Source of the DNA: Acetobacterium tundrae
Lineage (GTDB): Bacteria > Bacillota > Clostridia > Eubacteriales > Eubacteriaceae
Length of the DNA stretch: 64,000 nt
Reading direction: 5' to 3'
Assembly: GCF_008086615.1 (NCBI RefSeq)
Contig: NZ_RXYB01000002.1
Coordinates: forward strand, 62,001-126,000
Part shown: positions 43,342 to 52,370 of the stretch, piece after piece
How the letters are laid out: every line of letters begins with the position of its first letter
Numbering within the stretch: position 1 is the stretch's first letter
Translations under genes and position numbers: made by a program
The notes under the pieces: generated by a model
What the model was told of the DNA's origin: nothing
The model's database searches: none
What the model saw: the letters and a program-made list of their open reading frames with translations, nothing else

Positions 43342-43518
43342 ATGAAAAACATGTTTGCAGAAATGATCACAGATGAAGACGGCCAAGGTATGGTTGAATA
43401 TGGTTTGATTATCGCCGGAGTCGCATTAGCTGCCATCGTTGCAATTTATGCATTGGGGCCAGTGCTGAATACTTTCTTTGTAAATATTAAAACGCAATTA
43501 ACAACGCCGGCGGCATAA
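43342..43518 (+). CDS. flp: Flp-type pilin, copy 1
   Basis: 58 residues: MKNMFAEMITDEDGQGMVEY then a hydrophobic helix (GLIIAGVALAAIVAIYALG). The G/QGMVEYGLI motif with Glu at +5 and Tyr at +6 is the Flp prepilin cleavage site. AAGGAGAAGG before the ATG. Major subunit candidate of the Tad pilus. Nearly identical to the next gene. Confidence 0.92.
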   Translation: MKNMFAEMITDEDGQGMVEYGLIIAGVALAAIVAIYALGPVLNTFFVNIKTQLTTPAA

Positions 43519-43650
43519 GTACAATCATTGGTATATTGGTTGTGTGATTAAAAACTGATTTTTGATTTGGGAGTGTTAATCAATCGGCAACATTCATGAG
43601 CGTGATAAAGTTTAGAACTTTATATATTAAAAATGAGAAGGAGAAAGAAA

Positions 43651-43827
43651 ATGAAAAACATGTTTACGGAAATGATCAGAGACGAAGACGGTCAAGGTAT
43701 GGTTGAATATGGTTTGATTATCGCAGGAATCGCATTAGCTGCCATCGTTGCAATTTATGCATTGGGGCCAGTGCTAAATACTTTCTTTGTAAATATTAAA
43801 ACTAAATTGACAACACCAGCAGCATAA
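43651..43827 (+). CDS. flp: Flp-type pilin, copy 2
   Basis: 58 residues from ATG 43651 (GAAGGAGAAAG before it). Differs from copy 1 at about five positions (such as MFTEMIRDEDG and IKTKLTTPAA). The upstream ~70 bp also repeats (CAACATTCATG.GCGTGATAAAG), so this is a tandem duplication of gene plus leader. Followed by a terminator, which would favour pilins over downstream machinery in transcript amount. Confidence 0.92.
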   Translation: MKNMFTEMIRDEDGQGMVEYGLIIAGIALAAIVAIYALGPVLNTFFVNIKTKLTTPAA

Positions 43828-43836
43828 GCACAATCA

Positions 43837-43893
43837 TTGGCATATTGGTAATGCATGTCAAGATCTGACTTTTGCATTGCTAATATGCTTTTT
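43837..43893 (+). terminator. Partial terminator after the flp pair
   Basis: GCATATTgGTAATGCA pairs with TGCATTGCTAATATGC (about 15 bp) and is followed by seven U. Sits inside the locus, so it likely attenuates rather than fully stops transcription into tadE. Confidence 0.8.
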
Positions 43894-44001
43894 TTAATTA
43901 AATTACAATTAGTATGGATCAGTCCATCTATTTTCCGATAGAATTATAATAATTTTTTTATGAGCAGGATGCTATGCGTAAATGAGCATCGGGGAGGAAA
44001 C

Positions 44002-44412
44002 ATGTTTGCAGATATAATCAGATGGATACGAAAAGAAGATGGCCAGGCGGTGGTTGAGCTGGCCATCACATTGCCGATTCTGATTATGATTTTGTGTGCG
44101 ATTATTGATTTTGGCTGGCTATTTACCAATCAGAATATCGTAGACAATTGTTCCAGAGAAGGCGCGCGTTTTGCCATTGTCCATTCATCAGGCACAACTG
44201 CAATTGCTGATCATGTTCGTGCTGTCGCTCCGGACTATATTGCCAATTCTCTGGTAATAACGGTAACATTTACAAATCCTACAAATCCAAGTTTAGGCGA
44301 TGTTAAGGTAGCAGTTAATGGCAATGTAAATGTGCTGACTCCCATTGTCGGTGTATTTGTTCACGGTGACACGATCAACTTAAGTTCATCGTGCACTATG
44401 AAAGTGGAATAG
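44002..44412 (+). CDS. tadE: TadE-like pseudopilin
   Basis: 136 residues from ATG 44002 (GGGGAGGAAAC before it). IRKEDGQAVVELAITLPILI is the TadE-like N-terminal motif (GQ.vVE followed by a hydrophobic helix). VDNCSREGARFAI is the TadE family block. Processed by TadV and part of the pilus tip or initiation complex by analogy. Overlaps or abuts the tadG-like gene. Confidence 0.88.
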   Translation: MFADIIRWIRKEDGQAVVELAITLPILIMILCAIIDFGWLFTNQNIVDNCSREGARFAIVHSSGTTAIADHVRAVAPDYIANSLVITVTFTNPTNPSLGDVKVAVNGNVNVLTPIVGVFVHGDTINLSSSCTMKVE

Positions 44413-44414
44413 AG

Positions 44415-45581
44415 ATGAGAACGGTCGTGAGGAATCTAAAACAAGTTGCCATCATTAAACAATTTAAAAATAATGAATCCGGAAATGTTATAATTATTGT
44501 TGCTTTGTTAATGGTCGTTATTCTGAGCTTTGCAGCTCTGGTTCTTGATCTTGGGATGGTCTCTTTTACACAAACAAAACTGCAAAATGCTGCTGATGCT
44601 GCTGCTCTGGCTGGAGCACAGAAGTTACCAACTGCCAATACTGCTAAAGCCACAGCTAGCTCCTATGCCAGTAAAAATGGGGTATTATCTGCAGAAGTGA
44701 CAGCAACGAGCCCCTATAATGGTAACTCCAACAGGATTGAGGTTGTATGTAAAAGAACAGTAGTGTATTCATTTGCCCGAGTTTTGGGTTTAACACAAAC
44801 TGAAGTATCAGCTCGAGCGGTTGCAGAAAAGTCAGGGTCTGGTTTAGGTGCTGCATTTGATTACGCAATTTTTTCTGGAAACAAATACCCAGATCCGCTT
44901 AGCTTTTCTGTTAAATTACAAAATGTTTTGACGATGTCAGGGTTAACAAATAGTGTGAATGGAAATATCCATGGTAATTTCAATGTAGACGCTAATACAA
45001 GCACCATTATCCATAATGGTGAAGGGGTTGGTACAGTAGTGGGCAATAATATTGCAAATAAACTACCTGGGTCGGCTTATATACCCATGCCTGATTATTC
45101 ATCAGTACTTCCGACAATCAAAGCACAAGCGATTGCCGCTGGCCAGTATTATGCAGGCAATTTTTCCAGTGCAAACGCCAGTTCAATCAATCTTAACCAA
45201 CCAGTTTACATAGAGGGAAGTGCAGATTTATCTGGAATTTCATTCAGTGGAGAAGGTTCCATCTATGCTAAAGGAAAAATAAAAATCACGGGCACCGGCG
45301 GAAGCTATGCTACAGAGAGTAAGTTATGTATATATTCAGGCTATACTTCCACAATAAAATCTGATGCCGCAATTGACTTCAGTGGCTCAGCACATGATTT
45401 CAAAGGTATTCTGTATGCACCCAATGGATCAATTTTAGTAACAGGTTCCAATTATACTTTTAATGGCAGTATTGTTGGTAGAGTTGTGGATATCAGCGGT
45501 TCAAATAAAACATTTCAATCAGCAGATGTTGCAAGTAGTTTCCCGTATTTTGCGCCAATTTTATTTAAACTAACAGAATAA
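44415..45581 (+). CDS. tadG: TadG-like pilus assembly protein
   Basis: 388 residues from ATG 44415 (an in-frame GTG at 44391 lies within tadE). ESGNVIIIVALLMVVILSFAALVLD is the TadG N-terminal helix. LDLGMVSFTQTKLQNAADAAALAGAQ is the family signature. The C-terminal two thirds is Gly/Ser/Asn-rich with repeating beta-solenoid-like motifs (GSADLSGISFSGEGSIYAKG, ILYAPNGSILVTGSNYTFNG), unlike the von Willebrand domain of many TadG proteins. Likely external and surface-exposed. Confidence 0.85.
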   Translation: MRTVVRNLKQVAIIKQFKNNESGNVIIIVALLMVVILSFAALVLDLGMVSFTQTKLQNAADAAALAGAQKLPTANTAKATASSYASKNGVLSAEVTATSPYNGNSNRIEVVCKRTVVYSFARVLGLTQTEVSARAVAEKSGSGLGAAFDYAIFSGNKYPDPLSFSVKLQNVLTMSGLTNSVNGNIHGNFNVDANTSTIIHNGEGVGTVVGNNIANKLPGSAYIPMPDYSSVLPTIKAQAIAAGQYYAGNFSSANASSINLNQPVYIEGSADLSGISFSGEGSIYAKGKIKITGTGGSYATESKLCIYSGYTSTIKSDAAIDFSGSAHDFKGILYAPNGSILVTGSNYTFNGSIVGRVVDISGSNKTFQSADVASSFPYFAPILFKLTE

Positions 45582-45708
45582 CTAGTTGATAGTCATGAAA
45601 GTTCAACTGATAGTGAAATGTCATAACATTTATTGCTTTTTAAATAGCGTGATATGTTCGAGGATATGAGTAAAATACGCGAAAATGTCGTATTTAATGG
45701 AGAAATCA

Positions 45709-46380
45709 ATGAAAAAACTTATTCTTATCGCCTTGGCGGTTTCAATTATAACCGGATTTGCAGTTTTTCAATTTGCATCCTCTCTGAAAGGCGGATCCAA
45801 CCAAAAAACGCAGCCGGTCGTTGTTGCAGTAGAAACGATACCAAAGGGGACAACGATATTGCCGGAAATGATCACGGTCAAACAAGTGCCGGTTGATTTT
45901 GTCAATGCTTTATCAGTTAGTAATGGGGAAGATGTTACCGGTCGAATTACCAGAGAAAGCATTGAAGCGGATGAACCGGTTTTATCAACAAGATTAAGTG
46001 ATGTCAATCAGGCGAATAACAGCTTATCATATGCAGTTGATCAAAATTATCGGGCAATGACAATACAGACGGATGAAATAACCGGCGTGGCTGGTTATAT
46101 CACTAAAGGAGACCATGTTGACCTTGTTGCAACGATGATTAATAGCGCCGATGAAAGTAAAAGAGTGATGTCACAAACCGTGATTGAAAATGTTGAGGTG
46201 CTGGAAGTCGGATCAAAAGAAACCACTAAAAGTGGCGATGCGGCTACATCAGTTACCGTATTAGTACCGGAACAGAGCATTCTAAAAGTAAACTATGCAC
46301 TAACTGAGGGAAAATATCGTTTAATTTTGCGCTCGCCAGTTGATGGAACAATTGCGAATCCAGCTCCCTATGCCCCTTGA
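45709..46380 (+). CDS. cpaB: CpaB/RcpC-like Flp pilus assembly protein (SAF domain)
   Basis: 223 residues from ATG 45709 (GGAG seven bases before). One N-terminal membrane helix (LILIALAVSIITGFAVFQF), then a SAF/beta-clip domain (VVVAVETIPKGTTILPEMI) and the RcpC domain (ITGVAGYITKGDHVDLVATM). In Gram-negatives CpaB modulates pilus assembly near the secretin. In this monoderm locus, which lacks a secretin gene, it would face the wall. Pilus operon member. Confidence 0.9.
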   Translation: MKKLILIALAVSIITGFAVFQFASSLKGGSNQKTQPVVVAVETIPKGTTILPEMITVKQVPVDFVNALSVSNGEDVTGRITRESIEADEPVLSTRLSDVNQANNSLSYAVDQNYRAMTIQTDEITGVAGYITKGDHVDLVATMINSADESKRVMSQTVIENVEVLEVGSKETTKSGDAATSVTVLVPEQSILKVNYALTEGKYRLILRSPVDGTIANPAPYAP

Positions 46381-46440
46381 TCGATTCATTAAGAAATCGG
46401 GACAGGCAGATTTGATTTTTTAATGAAATGAGGAATAGCT

Positions 46441-47589
46441 TTGGAAAAGATAAAAGTAATGATTATCGGCAATAATGACAATCGCATATATGAAATAAAA
46501 AGTTTGCTTGGAAATGATAAAATTGCGTTTGTCGGCTTTTCTAAACAGGATGAAATGGCCCTTGATAAGGCGATCAGTTTAAAACCTCATGTCATCATTA
46601 TACAGTGTGAAAATGCTTACCATGATGCTATTGATTCAGCAAAAAAAATCTATATAAAAATACCGGGTTGTGCGGTTATATTCTTATGTGATCGTTTTGA
46701 CATGACGATGATTGAAGAAGTCATGCTGGCCGGGGTGCGCAAGGTTTTACAGCTTCCCATTGATGCCAAAACTCTAACAGAGAACATTGAAGTCGCTTAT
46801 AATATTGAGAAATCACGGCTGGAAAATACCGACACCATTGCTACTAATATGCAGTCACGGATTATCACGGTATTCGGTGCAAAGGGCGGAATCGGAAAAA
46901 CAACCATTACCGTAAATTTAGCCGTGGCATTGGCGAAAATGGGAAAAAAAGTTGCGATTGTTGATTTAGATTTGCAATTTGGAGATGTGAATGTATACTT
47001 CGACATTGATCCCAAGAACACCATTGCAGAATTATCCCAGGGAAAAGATTCCGGGGATATTGATGCAATCAAACGAATCATGACATTGCATTTTTCTGGA
47101 GTCAGTATTGTATGTGCGCCGAAAAGTCCCGAATATGCGGAGTACGTGACGCCAAATAACGTTGAAACCATGATTAATACCATGAGGCCGTATTATGATT
47201 ATATTCTCATCGATACGACACCTCAATTCAATGATGTTACCATGACAGCCATTGAAAATGCTAATCTTGTTCTCTTAATTTCGGTACCGGATATATCAAC
47301 CTTGCGCAATACGAAAATAAGCTTGAATATTCTGGAATCCCTGCAACAAAGAGATAAAACGGAAATTGTCATTAATCGAGTAACTAAGGGATTAATCAGC
47401 ATAAAAGATATGCAACGGGTTCTCGGTATACCGGCTAAAAACAATATAACACTTGATTTTAAAACAGCGGTTAATTGTCATAATAAAGGGGTGCCGATGG
47501 TATTGGATTCACCTAAATCAGAAATCGGAAAGGATCTTTTGAAACTTGCTAAAAATGTTGTCAGTAGGATCGATAATAACATTAGTTAG
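46441..47589 (+). CDS. tadZ: TadZ/CpaE-like MinD-family ATPase
   Basis: 382 residues from TTG 46441 (GAGGAA before it). N-terminal receiver-like domain (KVMIIGNNDNRIYEIKSLLG), then a MinD/ParA ATPase with deviant Walker A VFGAKGGIGKTTITVNLAV, Walker A' VAIVDLDLQFGDVNVYFD and LIDTTPQFNDVTM. TadZ localises the Tad machine. In operon with tadA 26 bp downstream. Confidence 0.92.
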   Translation: MEKIKVMIIGNNDNRIYEIKSLLGNDKIAFVGFSKQDEMALDKAISLKPHVIIIQCENAYHDAIDSAKKIYIKIPGCAVIFLCDRFDMTMIEEVMLAGVRKVLQLPIDAKTLTENIEVAYNIEKSRLENTDTIATNMQSRIITVFGAKGGIGKTTITVNLAVALAKMGKKVAIVDLDLQFGDVNVYFDIDPKNTIAELSQGKDSGDIDAIKRIMTLHFSGVSIVCAPKSPEYAEYVTPNNVETMINTMRPYYDYILIDTTPQFNDVTMTAIENANLVLLISVPDISTLRNTKISLNILESLQQRDKTEIVINRVTKGLISIKDMQRVLGIPAKNNITLDFKTAVNCHNKGVPMVLDSPKSEIGKDLLKLAKNVVSRIDNNIS

Positions 47590-47614
47590 GAATAAAAAGT
47601 AAGGGGTGAAAACG

Positions 47615-48958
47615 ATGGGGCTGCGGGAAAAAATGGAACAACAGCGAATCGGTCAAAACAAGAATAATCAGGAAGAGGGAAAAAAAGAGGAACATCATAT
47701 TGATATTCATGATGATTTGAAAAATCGGGTCCATCAAGAAGTGATCAATGAAATAAACAACAATAGGATCGAAACGGTCAGCAAAGAGAATAAAGTAGAA
47801 ATTTTAAAAATTTTAGAAGATATCATGGCGGTTGAAGCGGAAAACATAAACCATCTGGACAGAATAAGAATAACCCAGGAATTACTCAACGAGATTATTG
47901 GATATGGGCCACTGGAAGTGCTTTTAAAAGATCCTGACATAACGGAGATTATGGTGAATGGATATAATCGCATTTATATTGAAAAAAATGGAAAGATTCA
48001 GTTGTCAGACGTTGTTTTTAAAGATAATCAGCATGTCATGAACGTCATCGATCGGATTGTATCATCGGTGGGCAGACATATTGATGAATCAAGCCCCATG
48101 GTGGATGCGCGATTGCAGGATGGATCGCGAGTTAATGTAGTCATTCCGCCGTTGTCACTGGTAGGTCCGGTTATTACCATCAGAAAATTCTCAAAAGTAC
48201 CGATTACGGTAGAACAATTATTGGAGTTTGGCTCTATTTCTAAAAAAATGGTGGCTTTTCTAGAGGCTTGTGTAAAGGGAAAACTCAATATTATTGTTTC
48301 CGGAGGGACCGGCAGCGGCAAGACGACCATGCTTAATGTTTTATCCAGCTTTATTCCTGACAACGAGAGAATTATTACCATTGAAGATTCAGCCGAACTG
48401 CAATTATTGCAGGATCATGTCATTACCCTAGAAAGCCGACCGGCCAACCTTGAAGGTCGAGGTAAAATTTCAATCCGGGAGCTTGTCGTGAATGCACTCA
48501 GGATGAGGCCGGACAGAATTATTGTTGGCGAAGTTCGTTCGGCCGAAACCATTGATATGCTCCAAGCTATGAACACCGGGCATGATGGCTCTTTGACAAC
48601 CATTCATGCTAATTCAGCCCGAGATTCATTATCGAGAATAGAAACAATGATTTTAATGTCCGGTATGGATTTGCCGCTTAGGGCTATTCGGGATCAGACA
48701 ACATCGGCGATTGATATTATAATTCAACAATCCCGGCTGCGGGATGGGACAAGAAAAGTGGTCAACATTACCGAAGTCAATGGTTTGGAAGGTGAAGTTG
48801 TTGTGATGCAGGATATCTTTAATTATGAAATGACGGGACAATTAGATAATGACGGAAAGTTTAAAGGCCAGTTTAAAAGCTTGGGTATAAAACCTCGGTG
48901 TTTGGGAAAAATTATGCATAATGGCGTCAAGGTTAATGATGACTGGTTTATTGAATAA
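47615..48958 (+). CDS. tadA: TadA/CpaF secretion ATPase
   Basis: 447 residues from ATG 47615 (AAGGGGTG before it). DPDITEIMVNGYNRIYIEKNG is the N-terminal family block; Walker A is IVSGGTGSGKTTMLNVLSS; Asp box TIEDSAELQL; Walker B-like MRPDRIIVGEVRSAETIDML; His box TGHDGSLTTIHANSA. Hexameric motor for Flp pilus extension and possibly retraction. Core gene of the pilus locus. Confidence 0.95.
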   Translation: MGLREKMEQQRIGQNKNNQEEGKKEEHHIDIHDDLKNRVHQEVINEINNNRIETVSKENKVEILKILEDIMAVEAENINHLDRIRITQELLNEIIGYGPLEVLLKDPDITEIMVNGYNRIYIEKNGKIQLSDVVFKDNQHVMNVIDRIVSSVGRHIDESSPMVDARLQDGSRVNVVIPPLSLVGPVITIRKFSKVPITVEQLLEFGSISKKMVAFLEACVKGKLNIIVSGGTGSGKTTMLNVLSSFIPDNERIITIEDSAELQLLQDHVITLESRPANLEGRGKISIRELVVNALRMRPDRIIVGEVRSAETIDMLQAMNTGHDGSLTTIHANSARDSLSRIETMILMSGMDLPLRAIRDQTTSAIDIIIQQSRLRDGTRKVVNITEVNGLEGEVVVMQDIFNYEMTGQLDNDGKFKGQFKSLGIKPRCLGKIMHNGVKVNDDWFIE

Positions 48959-48995
48959 GTCGGGTACAGAAAGGAATTAAAATAAGGTAATACAA

Positions 48996-49937
48996 ATGAA
49001 TGTAATTTTAATCACTTTAGTCATTTCACTGGGGGTATTTATTCTTGTTTTGACAACAATGCATATACTTTTAGCGGACAAACGTCTTATTCATGAAAGA
49101 ATTGACAGGATTACGGCGCTCAATAAAATTGAATTGCTGGCGCAAAGAAGAGAAAAAAAGAAAAATGAGGGGCGTGACGGTCAAAAGTTAAAGATGCTAA
49201 AAAGACTTGAGAATGATTTATCCATGTCGGGAATCTTGATTAAACCTTCTGAATTTCTTGAAATCTGGGCAGCGCTGGCATTTGCCCCCTCGATTCTGAT
49301 AATAATATTAAGCGACAATGTCATTTTAGCAATTGGCGCACTGCTAATAGGGGTGTTCATTCCACCTTTTTATGTTAATAAAAAACGAGCGAAACGCGTT
49401 GAATTGTTTGAACAGCAGTTGGTGGATGCCATCAGTATCATGAGCAGCTGTTTAAAAGCCGGGTTGACGTTTCAGCAAGCGCTTGTCAGTATATCGACAG
49501 AAATGCCTGATCCGATATCAGGGGAATTTGGACGCGTTGTTAAGGAGTTAAAGCTGGGAAGTTCAATTGAGACCTCGTTAACAAAACTCTCAGAAAAAAT
49601 AGACAGTCAAAATTTTATGATGATTGTGTCGGCAATTTTAATTCAACGTCAGACGGGCGGCAATCTATCAGAAATATTAACCAGTATTTCAGGAACTATC
49701 AAGGAAAGGTTTAAGATAAAAAGCGAAATTAAGGTATTAACGGCAACCGGGAGAACCTCTGGAATGGTAGTGGGACTGATGCCGGTTTTTATTATATTAA
49801 TATTTTTATTATTTAACCCAAGTTATGTGACTATTTTTTTTCAATCCAATCTCGGAATAACGATGGTGGTTGTCGCAGCCGCAATGGAAGCCATTGGTTA
49901 TTTAGTGATTAGAAAAATCGTTAACATAAAATTCTAA
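48996..49937 (+). CDS. tadB: TadB-like inner-membrane platform protein
   Basis: 313 residues. N-terminal helix (ITLVISLGVFILVLTTM), and the T2SSF domain with LVDAISIMSSCLKAGLTFQQALVSISTEMP and ILIQRQTGGNLSEILTSIS, then two C-terminal helices. Forms the assembly platform with TadC. 37 bp after tadA. Confidence 0.92.
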   Translation: MNVILITLVISLGVFILVLTTMHILLADKRLIHERIDRITALNKIELLAQRREKKKNEGRDGQKLKMLKRLENDLSMSGILIKPSEFLEIWAALAFAPSILIIILSDNVILAIGALLIGVFIPPFYVNKKRAKRVELFEQQLVDAISIMSSCLKAGLTFQQALVSISTEMPDPISGEFGRVVKELKLGSSIETSLTKLSEKIDSQNFMMIVSAILIQRQTGGNLSEILTSISGTIKERFKIKSEIKVLTATGRTSGMVVGLMPVFIILIFLLFNPSYVTIFFQSNLGITMVVVAAAMEAIGYLVIRKIVNIKF

Positions 49938-49984
49938 CTGGTGAAAATTAATTCTCACCAATTTGATGAAAAGAGGCCGGCATT

Positions 49985-50905
49985 ATGATGCTTTTAACAA
50001 TCAGCATATCGTTACTTGTTTTTATTCTCACGATCATCGTTTTTTACGGTAAAGGGAAGACAATTGATACGAAAAGCAGAAGACTTGATTTAATAAAGAA
50101 AAGAAATCAACATGATTTAGATGATGATTTTGAAAAGCCCTTTTTTCAACGCGTCATTTTGCCCGTGTCAACAGTTGTCATAAAGCGTGTATCGGTTCTT
50201 TTTCCCAAAAGCAAAGGCAATAAAACAGAAAAACTTGAAACCAGTTTGAGATTAGCAGGTCTTCATCTTGCCGTAAATGAATACAATGCGTCGAGACTTG
50301 TGTTCTCCGGGGCATTTATATTGGCCGCCTTTATACTGACGGCTTTTACAAGATTAAGTCTCGCTACTGAGGCTTTAATCATACTTTTGAGTATTCTATT
50401 TTCCGTGATCAGTCCGATATTATTACTGAAAACTAAAATAAGAAAACGGCAGGGAGCGATAGCGAATGAGATGCCGGACGTTATGGATTTATTATGTGTA
50501 TCGATGGAGGCGGGATTAGGATTTGATTCGGCAATGGTAAAAATAGGAGAACGCCTGAGCGGAGTATTGGTAACGGAACTGAATATTGTTCATTCGGAAA
50601 TTAATTTTGGCAAACCAAGACGTGAAGCTTTAAAAAGCTTAGCAGATAGAAATTCAGTTGAAGAATTAAAAACATTTGTGGGTTCAATTATACAAGCAGA
50701 GCAATTAGGAATTCCCATTAACCAGGTTTTAAAATCTCAAGCTGAAGAATTACGGATTAAAAGAAGACAACGGGCCGAAGAAAAAGCCATGAAGGCTCCT
50801 GTTAAAATGATGATCCCTTTAGTCGTTTTTGTCCTGCCCGTTCTTTTTATTGTGTTATTAGGTCCGACAATATTACAGGTAGTCAAGCAATTTGGAGGGA
50901 TTTAG
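49985..50905 (+). CDS. tadC: TadC-like inner-membrane platform protein
   Basis: 306 residues. T2SSF domain with MPDVMDLLCVSMEAGLGFDS and SIIQAEQLGIPINQVLKSQA; helices at the N-terminus, middle and C-terminus (IPLVVFVLPVLFIVLLG). Partner of TadB. The ATG pair at 49985/49988 follows AGAGG. Two bases before the DUF192 gene. Confidence 0.92.
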   Translation: MMLLTISISLLVFILTIIVFYGKGKTIDTKSRRLDLIKKRNQHDLDDDFEKPFFQRVILPVSTVVIKRVSVLFPKSKGNKTEKLETSLRLAGLHLAVNEYNASRLVFSGAFILAAFILTAFTRLSLATEALIILLSILFSVISPILLLKTKIRKRQGAIANEMPDVMDLLCVSMEAGLGFDSAMVKIGERLSGVLVTELNIVHSEINFGKPRREALKSLADRNSVEELKTFVGSIIQAEQLGIPINQVLKSQAEELRIKRRQRAEEKAMKAPVKMMIPLVVFVLPVLFIVLLGPTILQVVKQFGGI

Positions 50906-50907
50906 AC

Positions 50908-51267
50908 ATGGATAATTATCTGGCACTAAGAGACAATGTTATTTTATTCAATGAGGTGAAACTAGCAAATGATTTTTGCTCCAGATTGGTAGGGCTTTTA
51001 AGGACAAAATCATTGGATGAACATCAGGGACTTTTATTGGAAGACTGTAAGCAAGTCCATACCTTTGGAATGAAGTTTAATATTGATGTGATTTTTTTGT
51101 CTCGCGAAGGCGAAATATTGAATATGGAAAAAGATATGAGACCCGGACGGATCAGTCAGTACGTAAAAAAAGCCTTCTGGGTGCTCGAACTCAAATCCGG
51201 TTCATTAAATAGAAATAATTTGGAAATCCATCATCGAATCGTGTTTAAAATTTATAAAATTGAGTAA
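50908..51267 (+). CDS. DUF192 family protein
   Basis: 119 residues. ANDFCSRLVGLLRTKSL then GLLLEDCKQVHTFGMKFNIDVIFL are the DUF192 blocks (VHTFGM is the usual signature). No signal peptide, so cytoplasmic here, whereas many relatives are exported. It is translationally coupled to tadC, and DUF192 genes recur in Tad loci of Clostridia. Function unknown. Confidence 0.88.
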   Translation: MDNYLALRDNVILFNEVKLANDFCSRLVGLLRTKSLDEHQGLLLEDCKQVHTFGMKFNIDVIFLSREGEILNMEKDMRPGRISQYVKKAFWVLELKSGSLNRNNLEIHHRIVFKIYKIE

Positions 51268-51279
51268 GGGGGGGATAAA

Positions 51280-52224
51280 ATGTCGACGAAATCAGATCAA
51301 TTTACACTAAATGAATTAAGGGATAAGTCCCAAAAAACGACTAGTGAAATACCCTTTAAAAAGAAATTCTTAGGAGGGTATAACGCTAAACAAGTATTAG
51401 AATATATCGAAACATTATCCGATAATTTGCATAGCGCCGAAGGATCTTTCAAAAACAGGTTGGACGAATATGCTTCCATGACAGCAATGCTGAAACAGGA
51501 ACGGGATCAATATGGTGAAATGTTTAATGTGTGTAAAAACTCGAAGATGGAGATGCAAGACCAAATTGATCATTTGACTAAAGAAAATGAAAAACTGAAT
51601 AATGAAATAGTTGAGCTGAATCAGAATAATGACTCAGCAGAAAATGATCAGATGTATGAGAAAATTGCAGCGCAAAATTTGGAAATGCAAATAAAATTAA
51701 ATGAATACAGAAATTATGAGCAGGAATGTATTCAGTTAAAAGACCAGCTTGACCAACTAAAGTTAATGATTCAGGATCTGAATGATGAGTTGGAAAATTA
51801 TGCTAAAAATGATGGCCCGCAAGAAAATCTTGAAAAGGTACTGGCAGAAAATGAAATTCTGAAGAAGCAATATGAAGAAGTTGTTCATGAAAGAAGTGTA
51901 TTATTGGCTGAAAAAAATATGCTGGCTGAACTAAATATAAGAGCATCAGACAGTTTGCAGGAAGCCAAAGAAAAAAACAAAGAACTCGTGGATATCCCCA
52001 TAAAAACCAAACTAAAAACACGAAAGATGATTGCCGAATTTGAGTCAAGAGCATATGAGTATTCACAAAATCATCAAAAAAATATCGATGAAATTTCTGA
52101 AACTATAAAAAAAGCATTGGGTATTTTAAAATATGAAAAAGAAGATATCGATTTACTGATTAAAAAACCGCTTGAAGACAGTGGCTTTTTAGTGGTGGAA
52201 GAAGAATTAAGTAAAAGTGAATAG
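51280..52224 (+). CDS. DivIVA-like coiled-coil protein at the end of the Tad locus
   Basis: 314 residues. FKKKFLGGYNAKQVLEYIETLSDNL near residues 25-50 resembles the DivIVA N-terminal membrane-curvature motif (F...GYd..eV..fi). From about 60 to 235 the sequence is heptad-rich coiled coil (KENEKLNNEIVELNQNN, LDQLKLMIQDLNDELENY). GGGGG precedes the ATG, 12 bp after the DUF192 gene. DivIVA-type proteins mark poles or septa, so this one may place the pilus machine (inference). Confidence 0.75.
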   Translation: MSTKSDQFTLNELRDKSQKTTSEIPFKKKFLGGYNAKQVLEYIETLSDNLHSAEGSFKNRLDEYASMTAMLKQERDQYGEMFNVCKNSKMEMQDQIDHLTKENEKLNNEIVELNQNNDSAENDQMYEKIAAQNLEMQIKLNEYRNYEQECIQLKDQLDQLKLMIQDLNDELENYAKNDGPQENLEKVLAENEILKKQYEEVVHERSVLLAEKNMLAELNIRASDSLQEAKEKNKELVDIPIKTKLKTRKMIAEFESRAYEYSQNHQKNIDEISETIKKALGILKYEKEDIDLLIKKPLEDSGFLVVEEELSKSE

Positions 52225-52370
52225 TACTGTGAGTCAGCAGGTCGTTGTATTTCCCTGAGGAATTTTGTTTGTTAAGAAAAATATAATATGTACATAATTT
52301 ATGCTTCTGCTTGATTAGTTGATGATTCTGTATTAATATGGTATGGATGCTAAAAAAAGGAGTAGAAGTA

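Larger units (their letters stand above)
43270..43827 (+). repeat. Tandem duplication of flp with its 5' region
   Basis: Unit 1 about 43258-43518 and unit 2 about 43568-43827 align over leader (ATCAAT.G..AACATTCATG.GCGTGATAAAGTTT, in pieces) and the whole pilin frame. Confidence 0.8.
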
